64,000 nucleotides of DNA, taken from the NCBI GenBank assembly GCA_024195265.1, contig JAJLRJ010000006.1, positions 31,500,934 to 31,564,933 of the forward strand. Reading direction: 5' to 3'. Shown here piece after piece: positions 1-12,400 of this stretch. The position numbers and the translations under genes were made by a program. Source of the stretch: Dendrophyllia cribrosa. Its lineage: Eukaryota; Cnidaria; Anthozoa; Scleractinia; Dendrophylliidae. The notes below the pieces were generated by a model. It was not told the origin of the DNA. It searched no databases and saw only the letters and a program-made list of their open reading frames with translations. Numbering within the stretch: position 1 is the first letter of the stretch; each line of letters begins with the position of its first letter.

Positions 1-164
1 GAAGGGCTAACACCAGAGCTAAATTTTCCGTTTTGTAGCAGAGCATTTAGAGGTTATTCTAATGCGTCCACTGGCTAAGGATTGAAATCATAATTATATA
101 CATTTGATGCACCTTTTTATTGTTTTGAACAGGTTATTATTTGTAATAATCCACATAAATGCTC

Positions 165-262
165 ACTGAAATGGAACAACAGGTCATTATTGTGGTCAAT
201 GAGGTGAAACAGGAACTGTTCCAACTCAGTGACCACAATAATGACCTACTGTTCCACCTCAG
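165..262. repeat. Inverted repeat (hairpin)
   Basis: Arms at about 165-198 and 230-262 are near-perfect reverse complements with only a few mismatches (core TGGTCATTATTG-type sequence ending in GGAACA), separated by about 30 bases. No target duplication could be fixed. It may be a small foldback element. Confidence 0.7.
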
Positions 263-463
263 TAATTTTCTAGAATTTTCTCAATTTAAAAAAATCAGCA
301 TAAATTATTTAAAATTCCAACATGGATAGTGCCCACAACACACCTGACAAACACTATTTCATGTACGTGTTAACAAAATGAACAACACATCCCTCGGGAC
401 AAACGACATACGCTATGTATCTCCGAGGACTTATTTTTTTAGATTTTAAACTACCTTGGTTAA

Positions 464-909
464 ATGGGGCTATGTCGCAAGGTGAGTCTGCGCAATGAGT
501 CCCTGTCATGTGACGTCAACTAACGTCACACATGTCAAATTTCTATCGTTCCCTCCCGGATCGCGGCAAGTTTTATCGCGCTTGCACTCGTGTCGAACCA
601 CGCGAGGTAAACAAACACACGATCGATTTCGCTTTTAAATTCCTCCCCAACTTCCACCACTACTGGAAGACATCGAATTTTTCGAAGGTACGACTAACAA
701 ATCGCAGAAATAATTTAACAAAAATCTAGCCAAGTAAATACTCTAACTAATTTGTAAACTTGAGATCTATCCTTCCACGCAATACGACGGGATGAAAGGG
801 ATTGCAGCGAATTCGACAGTAATGGCCGCCAACTTGATAAAAAGCCACCGGACGTTTTTCAAGTTTTTAGTACCCAGTACTCACCCGCCATCCTCGCGAC
901 ATAGCCCCT
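464..909. mobile_element. TTAA-flanked MITE, copy A
   Basis: The element is bounded by TTAA at 460-463 and 910-913 and has terminal inverted repeats A(T)GGGGCTATGTCGC / GCGACATAGCCCCT. It is 446 bp and has no transposase. A near-identical copy lies at 1937-2381. TTAA duplication is the hallmark of the piggyBac superfamily, so this is best read as a non-autonomous piggyBac-like element. The short ORF inside is present in both copies only because the copies are alike. Confidence 0.85.
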
Positions 910-913
910 TTAA

Positions 914-1932
914 TAGTTTTAAACTAGAAATACGTGTCTCGCAGAACCTCGCGAAGCTCGGGTGAGGGTGCACTGCGAGTCGATGGTTCGCGTACCGTTT
1001 ACCGTCCGCCATCTTTGTTTACCATGCTCCTATATAGGCTTACATGAAGTAGTACCACATTGTTGCCAGGCAACTGCAGGACACCATCAAGTATATATAT
1101 AAATATATTTTTCGCTCGAATTCGCGCGGCTTAGCTCCCGAGGCACGACAAATTTATTAACCTCGCTTCGCGAGGAATAAACTTTTACTATAGACACTAT
1201 AAGGCAAATACTCAATATTTTCGGCCATTACATTGAACGTGGAATGAAAAATTATCGACAGTCAATTTCCTATTTTTATCCAAAGCCCACATCCCCACAT
1301 CCTCAAGGAACTTTTTACTCTTGTCGTGTAAGAATTGAAACGTTTCAAAAGTGTACTAAATTTCACTTCGCTTGCTCACATTTTTTTCTAAGATTGCATC
1401 CTCCTGCTTCCTTTTTCCTATTCTGCGGTAACTTGAGAACTTTATCCGCATCTTGTTGTAAAAGTATCCTACTTGACCAAAAACGAATACCACAAACGGC
1501 GCTTCACAGCGCATCACAGCATTTCATCGAGGCCATAGTTGATCAATTCTAACAAATGCTAAACTGATTGTACCGGTAAGAAAAATTCGCTCAAGGGAAT
1601 CATTAAAGCCGTCGTCAAAATTGAAATTTAGTTTTCCCATTACTATGGTTAAAATGCTTGCACAATTCTTTCGAGGTTTAGACAAACACTACTGTCACTA
1701 ATGAGCAAAATTTCACAGCAAGTCTTTGGTTTGCTTGTTCTAAAACAATGTAAGGTGCATTAAAACTGATATTACCCTCGCTCCTCGGCCTTCTTAAATT
1801 GTATAATAATTAACTAATAAAGATTTTTGTTGTTTGTTGTTGTTTTGTTGTTCTTAAAAATAATGGCCTCGCGCTACGCGCTCGTTCAAGTTATTTTTAA
1901 GAAGGCCTCGAAGCTCGGGCATTATCCCTTAC
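914..1932. other. Stretch between two MITE copies, no gene seen
   Basis: The DNA is AT-rich and non-coding, with a TATA/ATATAT patch near 1090-1115 and a partly inverted motif around 1790-1910. Relative to the duplicated locus at 48.1-48.3 kb, the whole of about 110-2395 is extra sequence. Confidence 0.5.
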
Positions 1933-1936
1933 TTAA

Positions 1937-2381
1937 AGGGGCTATGTCGCAAGGTGAGTCTGCGCAATGAGTTCCTGTCATGTGACGTCACCTGACGTCA
2001 CACATGTCAAATTTCTATTGTTCCCTCTCGGATCGCCGCAAGTTTTATCGCGCTTGCACACGTGTCGAACCACGCGAGGTAAACAAACACACGATCGATT
2101 TCGCTTTTAAATTCCTCCCCAACTTCCACTACTACTGGAAGACATCGAATTTTTCGAAGGTACGACTAACAAATCGCAGAAATAATTCAACAAAAATCTA
2201 GCCAAGTAAATACTCTAACTAATTTGTAAACTTGAGATCTATCCTTCCACGCAATACGACGGGATGAAAGGGATTGCAGCGATTTCGACAGTAATGGCCG
2301 CCAACTTGATAAAAAGCCACCGGACGTTTTTCAAGTTGTTAGTACCCAGTACTCACCCGCCATCATCGCGACATAGCCCCT
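1937..2381. mobile_element. TTAA-flanked MITE, copy B
   Basis: TTAA lies at 1933-1936 and 2382-2385, with the same AGGGGCTATGTCGC terminal repeats as copy A and only scattered substitutions along 445 bp. The right end lies about 45 bp past the stop codon of the TRAF gene. It supplies an ATTAAA hexamer on the minus strand, a possible but unproven poly(A) signal. Confidence 0.85.
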
Positions 2382-2426
2382 TTAATAACGGTACGAACAA
2401 GAACGAAGTGAACAAATCACTGAGCA

Positions 2427-3161
2427 TCATAGCGGACCGATCTCAACCTGAATAAACAGAGTGTCATCCAAAAGGTAGCGCCTTGTTTGCAGTTTCTCGT
2501 GGAATATGAAATTATATATCTCACCTTCACCTCCAGAATTCACTGCAGCTCCCTTGGGTATTTTTAGAGAGATATATTGCTTACTCTTTACAACGTTTTC
2601 CCGTTTTTCTGGAGCATCCTGTTGATCAATTAGTGTAAAAGTTATTTTCTTGCTGAAAGGCCAGGGTAACATGGCATCATATTCACCTTCCATTACACGG
2701 ATACCGACCGAGAGGTGAGTATCCTCGCTAGGCAACAATAGATCGCGATTAGGATAAACTATCACTTGTAATTTGTAGCCATAACGTTCTGTGTAAAATG
2801 GATCACTGATTATTTTTTCCTTTATTCTTGCTTTCGCTTGACTCAAAATTTTACCGAACTTGTTAATCTTCCAAATAAATCGCGTGTTATTATTCTCCAA
2901 CTGCCTTTGAAGTGCCTCCACTTTCTCTTTCAAGTTTTTTGTTGTCTCTTGAGTGTTACTTAACTGGTCCTGAGTCAAACTTTCCGTTTTTCCTTTCAGT
3001 TCTAGTTGCTTCTGGAGTGCCGCCACTTTCTCTTCCAAGCTTTTTGTTGTCTTCTGAGTTAGACATAGCTGAACTTGTGTGTCCTTTAACTTAACACATG
3101 CAAAGTCAAGGTGCTCTCTCATGTTGAGTTGAAGATGAGATGATACGCTTTTTCGCTGAAC
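2427..3161 (-). CDS. TRAF gene exon 7: coiled coil and MATH domain
   Basis: The acceptor is TTTCTGTAG at 3167-3162 on the minus strand; the frame is open to a TGA at 2427. The exon begins VQRKSVSSHL, the end of the last zinc finger, then a leucine-rich coiled coil (LEEKVAALQKQL, LKEKVEALQRQL). The MATH domain starts at TRFIWKI and includes SDPFYTERYGYKL and the conserved LPWPF. The segment after ENVV departs from the paralogous exon at 48.3-49.1 kb and from the usual TRAF pattern, so the late binding-groove region may have changed. Confidence 0.92.
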   Translation of the reverse strand, partial: VQRKSVSSHLQLNMREHLDFACVKLKDTQVQLCLTQKTTKSLEEKVAALQKQLELKGKTESLTQDQLSNTQETTKNLKEKVEALQRQLENNNTRFIWKINKFGKILSQAKARIKEKIISDPFYTERYGYKLQVIVYPNRDLLLPSEDTHLSVGIRVMEGEYDAMLPWPFSKKITFTLIDQQDAPEKRENVVKSKQYISLKIPKGAAVNSGGEGEIYNFIFHEKLQTRRYLLDDTLFIQVEIGPL

Positions 3162-6100
3162 CTACAGAAAAAAAGACGAGAACCATAAGAAAAACGCGTA
3201 TTTATCTAAATTTTTTTATAGCAACAAATGTTGCATGTTTATGTCATAATACAACAACAACAACAACTTCATTTGTACTCCACATTGATTTACATTATAT
3301 AAAAACTACTGTTAAATATAGAGAGAGTACATGCTGCCCATAATAACCATTGAGGGATAAAAAATAGGGCAGCCTTACTTAAGTTATTAATAAATGATTT
3401 TATTAAGGGTCACTGAGGTACACACGCGACACACAGCTACACAAAACACACACAAAAAAGAAAGAAAGAAAGGCAGCAAAAGAAAACTAAGTGTGCCAGT
3501 ATTAAGCAACAGAAAGCCAGAAAAAATATATTGTTGATAAATTGCAATTACAGTGAAGCGCGCCCTACCGTTGCCACCAGACAAAGTTTTTGATTAGTTT
3601 TTGACAACTTTCGAATGGCTTCCGTTTGAACGGACCAATAAAAATGCAAGTTTGGAAGGCGGAGTTGTCCATTGCGGGAAAGCGGCGGCTGCGCGCGAAT
3701 TTCGAAAACGTCTTGGATTTCTCAGTGAAGGTTTCATTGACACAAAAAAGTGAACCAAGGAGTATGAATCAAGATAAAAATGCTTGTAAGTTCTCTTTGT
3801 ACTTTCACAGTTTGTGTGCGGTGTGTGATGTTTGGTTTTTCGACGGTGAACCGTTTTATACATGCAAGCAGTATAAATTGTTACTTTATATCTCGTGTTT
3901 TCCTGCAGCTAACGTTCAGCTTCCGCAGAACAGCAACGGTGGAATTTATGACAACGGTCGCTCTTTACCAACAATGTATAGGGACAGAATATTATACTTG
4001 CATCACGATGGGCATGGGGAGCGGCAAATAGCACGTGAAGTTCGTGTAAGCCACACGTTTGTGGGAAATGTTATCGGACGTTACGATGAATCGAATACAT
4101 CTCTCAGAGCGCAGAGGAGCAATTACGTGAAGCCCAAAATAGAACAGACTGTTTCTGAATACATTGAAGTCGAAAGGCTCATGAAGCCAAGCGTTTATGG
4201 TAGTGAAATCAGGGAACGATTGCTCCTAGATGACGTTGTTCACCCCTCTGATCTCCCAAGTATCTCTCACAAATAAACAAAGTGTCACAAAAGCAACACG
4301 CAATGACAAGGAAGAAAATAACTGCCGTCCCACGTGAATCCACTTCGATTAATGTAACAGAGGCAGCGGATGACTTTCTTACAGAAATTGCGAACTTTGA
4401 TGCAAGAAAGTTGCATTTTTTAGATGAATCAAGTGTAATAAAAACAACTGGAAACAGAAAGTATGGCAGCGCTGCGCTGTTCTCGGCCAACCCGCTGTTG
4501 AAGTGCAGCGATACGCACCCAGTTCGAATTACACAATAAATTTATTACACTCAGTAAATGGGGTAGACTTTTTCAATATCTTAGATGGCCCTTCCAACGG
4601 TATGGAATTGCTAACTTTTTTTGACGAAGCTCTTCAGTTAGAACGGGAAGATGGAAGTGCGACCCTTGAACGTGGAGATTGTGTGAAAATGTTACGCAGT
4701 GGTACAAGGCAAACTTTCTCCATGCTAACCAGAAGAAATACCAAGTTTTGACCCTGGTGCCCCCAAGGGGCGATAAGGTCGTAAATGATGAATTCACCCT
4801 TAACATCGATCATCAAGAGCTCAAACCAACAGCAAATCTGAGGATTCTAGGAGTAAATATTGATGATGATCTAACTTTCAGTGACCACATCAGTGACATC
4901 TGTAAAATAACCGGTAAGAAAGTAGGAGCGCTGGCAAGACTCTGCAACTTGATCCCATGTAAGACCAAACTCCAGTTATATCTAACAGCAGTTCTTCCCA
5001 ATTTAACGTACTGTCAATCAGTATGGCACTTTGTAAGAAATCGGACAGGCGAAAGTTGGAAAGGGTGCAAGAACGTGCTTTAAGAGTTATTTTTAACAGT
5101 CAAACAGCCGACACTTATGAAGATCTACTACGTCGTGCAGAATTGCCCTCCCTATATAATACATGTAGGCAGCTCCAAGATATGGCGATTTTAATGTACA
5201 AAGTTCGATATGGCCTCGCTCCCAACTACATAGCGGAAATTTTTAAGACTCAAAATAAAAGGTACTCTTTAAGAAATGCTGACTTTGACATTCCCCGATA
5301 CACCTCGGTGAGATACCGCAAACACTCCATAAGATACCTTGGTCCATATCTCTGGTCAAAACTAAAAATAAGTGATCGGCAGCATACACTGTAGGACACT
5401 GGACAGTTTTCGAAAATATATAAGAAAGAAAGACCTAGCTACATGTACTTTGATTGAGGACGGGTGTGTTAATTGTAACATTTGCATTACTTAAATTATG
5501 TAAATTGTAAACTTATTTTAGCGTAGTTAATTCATCTTTTTAATGACCTTGTATATTGATCGATTATTTTATATCACGTCTTAAATGTAAATATTAGACA
5601 GTGAAGAATTGTAAATTTTTAACTTATCTTAGCATATTTCATATTTATTTTTACTTTTTTTTTAGTGTCCACAATTAGCTAGTAAGCTAAATACTTTAAC
5701 ACTCACATAAAGTTTATTATTATTATTGCTGCGGAACGAGCGTAGCGAGCGAGCAGCAACATAATCAGGATTTAAGAGAAATATGTGAGAAAAAAATATA
5801 AGCTACGAAAAATCTCGATTTGATCGCTTTTTACCAGAATTCACTGCGCCACGCATACATTTTGGGCCAGAATTCACTGCGCCACGCACACATTTTGGGC
5901 CAGAATTCACTGCGCCACGCACACATTTTGGGCCAGAATTCACTGCGCCACGAACAATAGCCTCGCTTGCTGCTTCAAGCTGTTGGCTGCGAGATTTGTA
6001 ATATTTTGGTCCAACATGTGCCAGTCGTAATCGGAACTGATGTGTCGAAGACTACCGCGAGTTGAGCGAGGACTGTGAGGCATGGTGATAGGACCGTTGG

Positions 6101-9100
6101 ATAGCAAAGATTTTCGAAGATTGTACGGAATAAAATTAAAAGACAAATTTATTTTGAAATCACTCCGACAGCGGTCGATGAGACTGAGCTGAGCGCGTGC
6201 GGACGCGAAACCTGAGCTGAGCGCGTGGAGACGCGAACACGATACGGCTAGCTAGTAACGCAACATATTCATTATCAATAATTAAGTTAAACCTAAATTT
6301 TCACACCTTCCTCGTGGTGAACGCGTCCTTTGCTCAACAATATTCTACAGACATTGCAAGAACTTAATGCGTGAATTACAAAACAAAATTAGTCTTATCA
6401 GCTGGAGTTTTCGTCGATTCATCCCGGTTACATTTGTTTTGCTTCCCCTCAAAAAACGAAAGAGAAAATTCTGTAATACCAGCGAGGCGATAAAACAGCA
6501 TTATTACAACAAATTTACCGCAGCAATTACTATCTTTTGGATACACTAGTTATTATTATTATTATTATTATTATTTTTCTTGTAATTTTCTTTTTTAACT
6601 TTTGGTGATTTTTCTTAGTAAGATGAGGTTTTGTTGCATTCATAAGTCAACATAACCAGACATAAGTTACGTTAGGGTACCCAGGACCTAGGTTGCCAAG
6701 GATTTACAGTGTTGCAGTTGCAGTTGATCGGCCAGTTGAGATGTAATATAAGTTTTTTTAAAAGAAGTGCTCTTGATTTTCAGAAATCTGAAAATGTAAT
6801 TATACTTTACATTAACTTTGTACTATCTTTTTTTAGTCTTTTATTGATATATTTTTCATATACATGTAGGTATACATACATTTTAAAGGCTTTGTAAAGG
6901 AATTTATTGTAAACTTATAAATTGTGTTTTATAATTTAAGTTCTCTATTATTATTATTATTATTATTATTACAAGTGAAACCGGAAATAATATATTATAA
7001 TTAATTTAACATATTCCATAGACTATAGTCCAGAAAAGAACTTCAACAACGTTGAAGAAAAATCTGCGCCATTCAAGTAAATCCTGCAAATAAACATGTG
7101 TGGCCTGCTTTTCATAGGTGCTAATTGTGTTATTGGGAGGGTTCATACTAAATAAAATTATATAGAGTTTGAGGGGGCAGCAAAAAAATGTCCTTACCCT
7201 TAAAGGCCCATGTTCACCTATTCTGCTTTGCGCACTTGTGTTTTTGTTTTGAAACGGTTCAATTGTTCAATGTAGCATTATGATTGGCTGGCACGTCGAT
7301 TTTTCGATTTTCCGTCTGTGCGAAAATCAGCCCGGGCGCGCAAAGGAGATTGGGTGAACATGGGCCTTTAATAGTAAATAGAGGTTATTCAGCATAAAGT
7401 TGTGTAATACGGCTGAGTATTTACTGACTAGTAAAAATGCCCAGCTGTATTACACAACTTTTTACTGAATAAATGTTTATTATACGACAGAAATATTCTC
7501 CTAAAAGCTAAGTTTTTGTAGCTGTTTTCCGTCCTAGTGCACGGTCAGAAGACTGAGAAGAGTGTAATAACGTGTCATATTTGCACTCGTTTTGATAAAT
7601 AATATTCGTTTTGAATAATAACGCATCATACATTGTATTTGCACTTGTTTTGGTGCATATTTGTAATGTCAAATGCTACATGCATGTTGCAAAATAACAC
7701 CATATACATTGATTTATAATACAGCAGTATTTGAAAAAATACATATTTATTTAAATTTCAATGATAATACATTAAAAAGACTTTCTGACACACATAAAAG
7801 GTAATTGATTTGACAAAATGTACTGGTCATTATTACTAAACTATTGTCACTTTCCATACATGTATCTTCCCTATATCAACCAGTGTACATTCACTTGGAA
7901 GATGACAAAGCTTTAGAAAAAAGTAAGAACATTGTCATGACGCTTAAACTCTCTATTCTGTATGATCTGGGGATGATCAAACCGTACATGTATATAACCA
8001 ATTCACTAAGAAGAATGTCCTATCCATCAAGTAATCTAAATCACTTTGACAGCTCCTCATTTTTTTTGTTTATTACTTTAATTTACTATTTGTTTTCATG
8101 TTTTTAAGAAAGAAAGAAATCCAGTTTGCCAATATTTCAATGTACATGTACGTACATGTACCTCAAAAGAACCTTAAATTTTTGCAATAATCACTGGGTG
8201 GCCTTTTTCGCAGCACCCAAAAATGGCCACAAACAGAACCTCGGAAAGCAATATACTCTGGTTGAGACTGACCCTTTAATGATTTAAAGGAAAGGTCACA
8301 TAATTACACTACAACGCTTTTTACAACCAGACAGTATCATTATTAATTAAAAATATTTTAGTCATTGTAAAAAATTCCATTTACTGCTTCAGTCGTAGAA
8401 AATCCACCTTATGCTTATACTGAATATACCAAGGGATGCCTCTTCAACAGTCTGTTGAAATAGAAAACTTTTAATTTAAGCATGTTTGCACTTATTGTTT
8501 ATGTGCATCCTTACTGCACATACAGTTTATGTCACAATGCCATGCTACCATCCTGCAACTCAGCCGTGCACAGAGGAAAAAAACTAACCACATCAACGGT
8601 TGGTAGCCATTGCATTAACTTTGCTAAATAAAAGATGGTGTCACCTCCATTTTTTTGCATTTATTTTTTTTTTAATTAATTAATTTATCCGGGGACATCT
8701 GATCTGATTAGCAAAAATACACACTGTGGCTAGTTTAAACACTACCCTGGCCCTGACATGAGTTACTTATTACCAAGCTGTAGCAAAAGTATTACAAAAA
8801 TAATCAATGTTAGAAAATTTTTGGCCAACCCCCCCCCCTCCCAAGGGCAATATTCAGTTTTGCTACTTTTCTTCATTAAGAAGTATCTTCCTAAGAACTC
8901 ATGGATCAAGACGTTTTGGCTAAATGAAATTGGCAATGCAATTACTGTCACTATGCGATGAAAGAGACAATTTCTTGCAAGTTATGTTCTGAGCATGTGT
9001 AGTCCATATAATAGGCATAGTACAGTATAACTAAACAATAGTAATATTGTTAATGCTGTGCTGTAGCAGACGTACAGTATGTACATGTATGAAGGGGCCC

Positions 9101-9428
9101 AAAATATACATGTAAATGTTCAGTATTTACGATGAAAACATAATAATTATAAACATGCATGTAATATAAATCCACAACCAATTATTCTTATTTACATGGA
9201 AACTTGTATATTAACAATTTCAAATTAACATACCTTAGAAAGATCACATTTGCAGTGGGTTTACAATGTGGTGTAGACTTTTATGTCCATAATCCATGAC
9301 AGTACATGTAGAGTATGTGATGTTTCCTGGGAGAAACAATTTGAATAATATAGTAAATTGATTGAAAAATTTTTCAGACATAAAAAAAGGAGATGGTATA
9401 CAGTACATGCACCTAGTTCAACCGAGGG

Positions 9429-9459
<31 letters not shown>

Positions 9460-12400
9460 TTTCCCCTGGCTACTATGAGCGTGACCCCAGCTACTTCCAT
9501 AGGAAAATAGAAGGAAAATAGAACCAAAAGAACTCCCCAGCTGTTAGATTCTCCGCCTACTAATTGCATTTACCCAGCAACTTGAATCTTAGTGACAGCC
9601 CTGCTTGCTGAATATTGTAATTGTTATAGTAAGTTCATAAAATTATTCTTTCACTTTAAGCAAGGCACTGGGGCTTTTAAAAACAGTTTGCAATTTGATT
9701 GCCTTTCTACAGGTAAACAAAGAACTAATTGTTTAAGTATATACTTCAGCACTTTACATTTAAGCAATTAATTTTTTTCCAAGGAGTGGAGTGAGCAAGT
9801 TCCTTACTGCAGAGCACAAGGGTGAGAAAAATAGAGCATCTTTAGATTCCTAATTGTACATGTAACTGACAATGACAGAAGAGCAAGGCTGATGAAACAT
9901 GTCTTGCAGAATTGAAACTGTGGTTCTCTTATTACAAAGTACCAGTTACAATTTTAGATCTTTCTTCATGTAGCATCCTTGTATTGGTTTAAATTAATTT
10001 TGAGTCAAATTTGGTTAATACTGTTTGGAGATCTGTATGAACTCTTGGCTGATTTGATACCATCACAATCATTAAATACAAAAAAAAATACCATCACAAT
10101 CATGTGACCTATCTTAAAGTATATATGCTGATGCCTTTTCGCATCTCTTTTGGAAACTTTTAACGTTTGATTATTTTCGAAGAAAACAAAGTTTTTCTGC
10201 TTTTACTCGAAGCACGCGCATTTTGTTTGGTACATTTTTACAAGCGCGCGCATTTTGATTTGTGCATTATCACAGGCGCGCGCTCATTGGTTAATTTGAA
10301 GTTTGAATTAGCGTGACGAATTGTATTGCCGCGCAAGCAGCCGCGCAAGCAAAAATAAAGCGGGATCACAGTTGTTGTTTGAAGGCGAGTTGTGGTTTTT
10401 TGTTGTGGGATTTTTTAACGAAATCTTGGACACTTTTTTTCGGTCAGAAACATTGAAACATACAGTCCGAACATTAATATATTAAATCTTTATTACTCAT
10501 GGCATAGATGAGGAAGAAGTTATAAATTTGGCTTTGGTACATTAGTGCATGCAAATTTATGCATGCATATTTTTGTCTCACTGATCTGATTGGTTGACAA
10601 TTGAGGCCTCGTGATTTCGGGGCCTCATGTGTGTTAATTTGAGAAGCAGAAAGAATTTTTATAAGTTTTCAAGACAATGCAGGGCATTCATGGATGGATA
10701 GGACTGTTTGATATTGTGTTCACCGCTTATTGCCACATGGGAGTTTTGTTCCAGCAAGTTTACTACTGAATGTAGTCTTACTTTTTAGACACAATTTTAT
10801 GTTCCTCTAGAAAAGCACTCAAAACATTTGGGATTTAAATACTACAATGGGTTAAGGACAAACATACAAACTCACATGTAACATAAGTTATATAACATCA
10901 GCTCACATGTGCACTCTGCTATATTTAACTCGCATGCATTGCATTGTGTTTCTTAAGAAATTTAATTATTTCTACCAGCTGCTTCTAAAAATATGGTAGA
11001 AAGAACTCTGGGTTATAACACATGCTGCAAGATTGCGTTTTATTAAATAAATAAACTGAAGAACAGAGTATGGCTTCATCAATTCCAAGCCCACTCACCG
11101 CCCCCCCCCCCCCCCCCCCCCCCCCCCCGGCATTTGTCAGGCATGTTATAACTTTTCCTCTCCAAGAGTGGGGCATTTACCAAAACAGGTCAGCTAGGGG
11201 TGGGGCATTGTCAAAACAACCTTATCTTTCAGATTTTAAAAGTTGACTTAAGTACAATGCTTAGTTTTTTTATTTTAAATTTCCTGATTGCCCTCAAAAA
11301 TACAAAAAACTGAGTTGATAAACAATGTTTGGGCCACACACTTTTCAAGTGAACCGGAGCAACAAGCAACAGACTAAACGCAGTCATATTACATTTTGGG
11401 CTTTCACACAATTTTCAAGATACATGTAGGCAGGCTAGTGCCTTACCTTTCAAGTGCCACAGAAGATACATGTAATATCATGGTAAATTGTCATGATGTT
11501 GAGGTCTTATTTACCAACATTTCTAAATTCCAATTCGATCAAGAATTTTAGAGGGCCACCTCAGAGTCAAACGTTTTGCGGGAACAATAAATTAAACACA
11601 TATTTAGAACATATGAGGGAACGGATGCAAGTAATACTGAGGAAAAATGACAGAATTCCTAGCATGAATAAAGATCCATTTATTTGTGAACAATTATTGC
11701 TGCCACCATTAACTATTAAAATAATTAATTATTAAAATAAAATTTTGATCGTGTCCCTGGGCATTTGCACTCTTTCAGAAGCCCCACCATGGGGATTTGT
11801 ACGTATAAGCTGACCCCACCATGAGGCATTTGCAACATTGTTAAAAAAAAAGACAAATGCCTGACAAATGCCGGGGTGGGATGAGCGGGCTTGGAATTGA
11901 CGGAGCAATTAACTTTATTCGACTTGTTCCTTCTTTGAAATGTAACCACAACATGTACATGTGACTGTAGTCTTTGAAAGTCTAATTACCGGTACCTTAG
12001 GAGAACAAAAATAAACAAAACTTCAAAATAGCAATACAACTTACTGTAGTTGATGTTAAATTTAATTCTAGAGCATGATGCAAGATGCAGACCCTCAGGT
12101 TTTTGTTTTACTTCCACCTCTAATTTCCACTGTCAAAGATCTACTGTACATCTTTGCACTTGAAATACAGTGAAACAGCTAGTGAAATGAAAGGCAATGA
12201 AACATCTTTCTTGCTACAAGTCATATTTAAAACCTCTTACAAGTTCAAATGTGGACAAAACAGCTACTATCGAGCTGATATCAGGGCATAACATGTCAAT
12301 AATTTTGATAGTCTATAAAAATCAATCGTTTTCTGTTGAATTCGATACTTAATCAATCGACAAATATCGGAATTCGATAAAAGTCGATCACACAATTTTT

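Noticed and set aside
1244..1552. 102-codon frame
   Set aside because: No motif, no splice context, biased like random AT-rich DNA.
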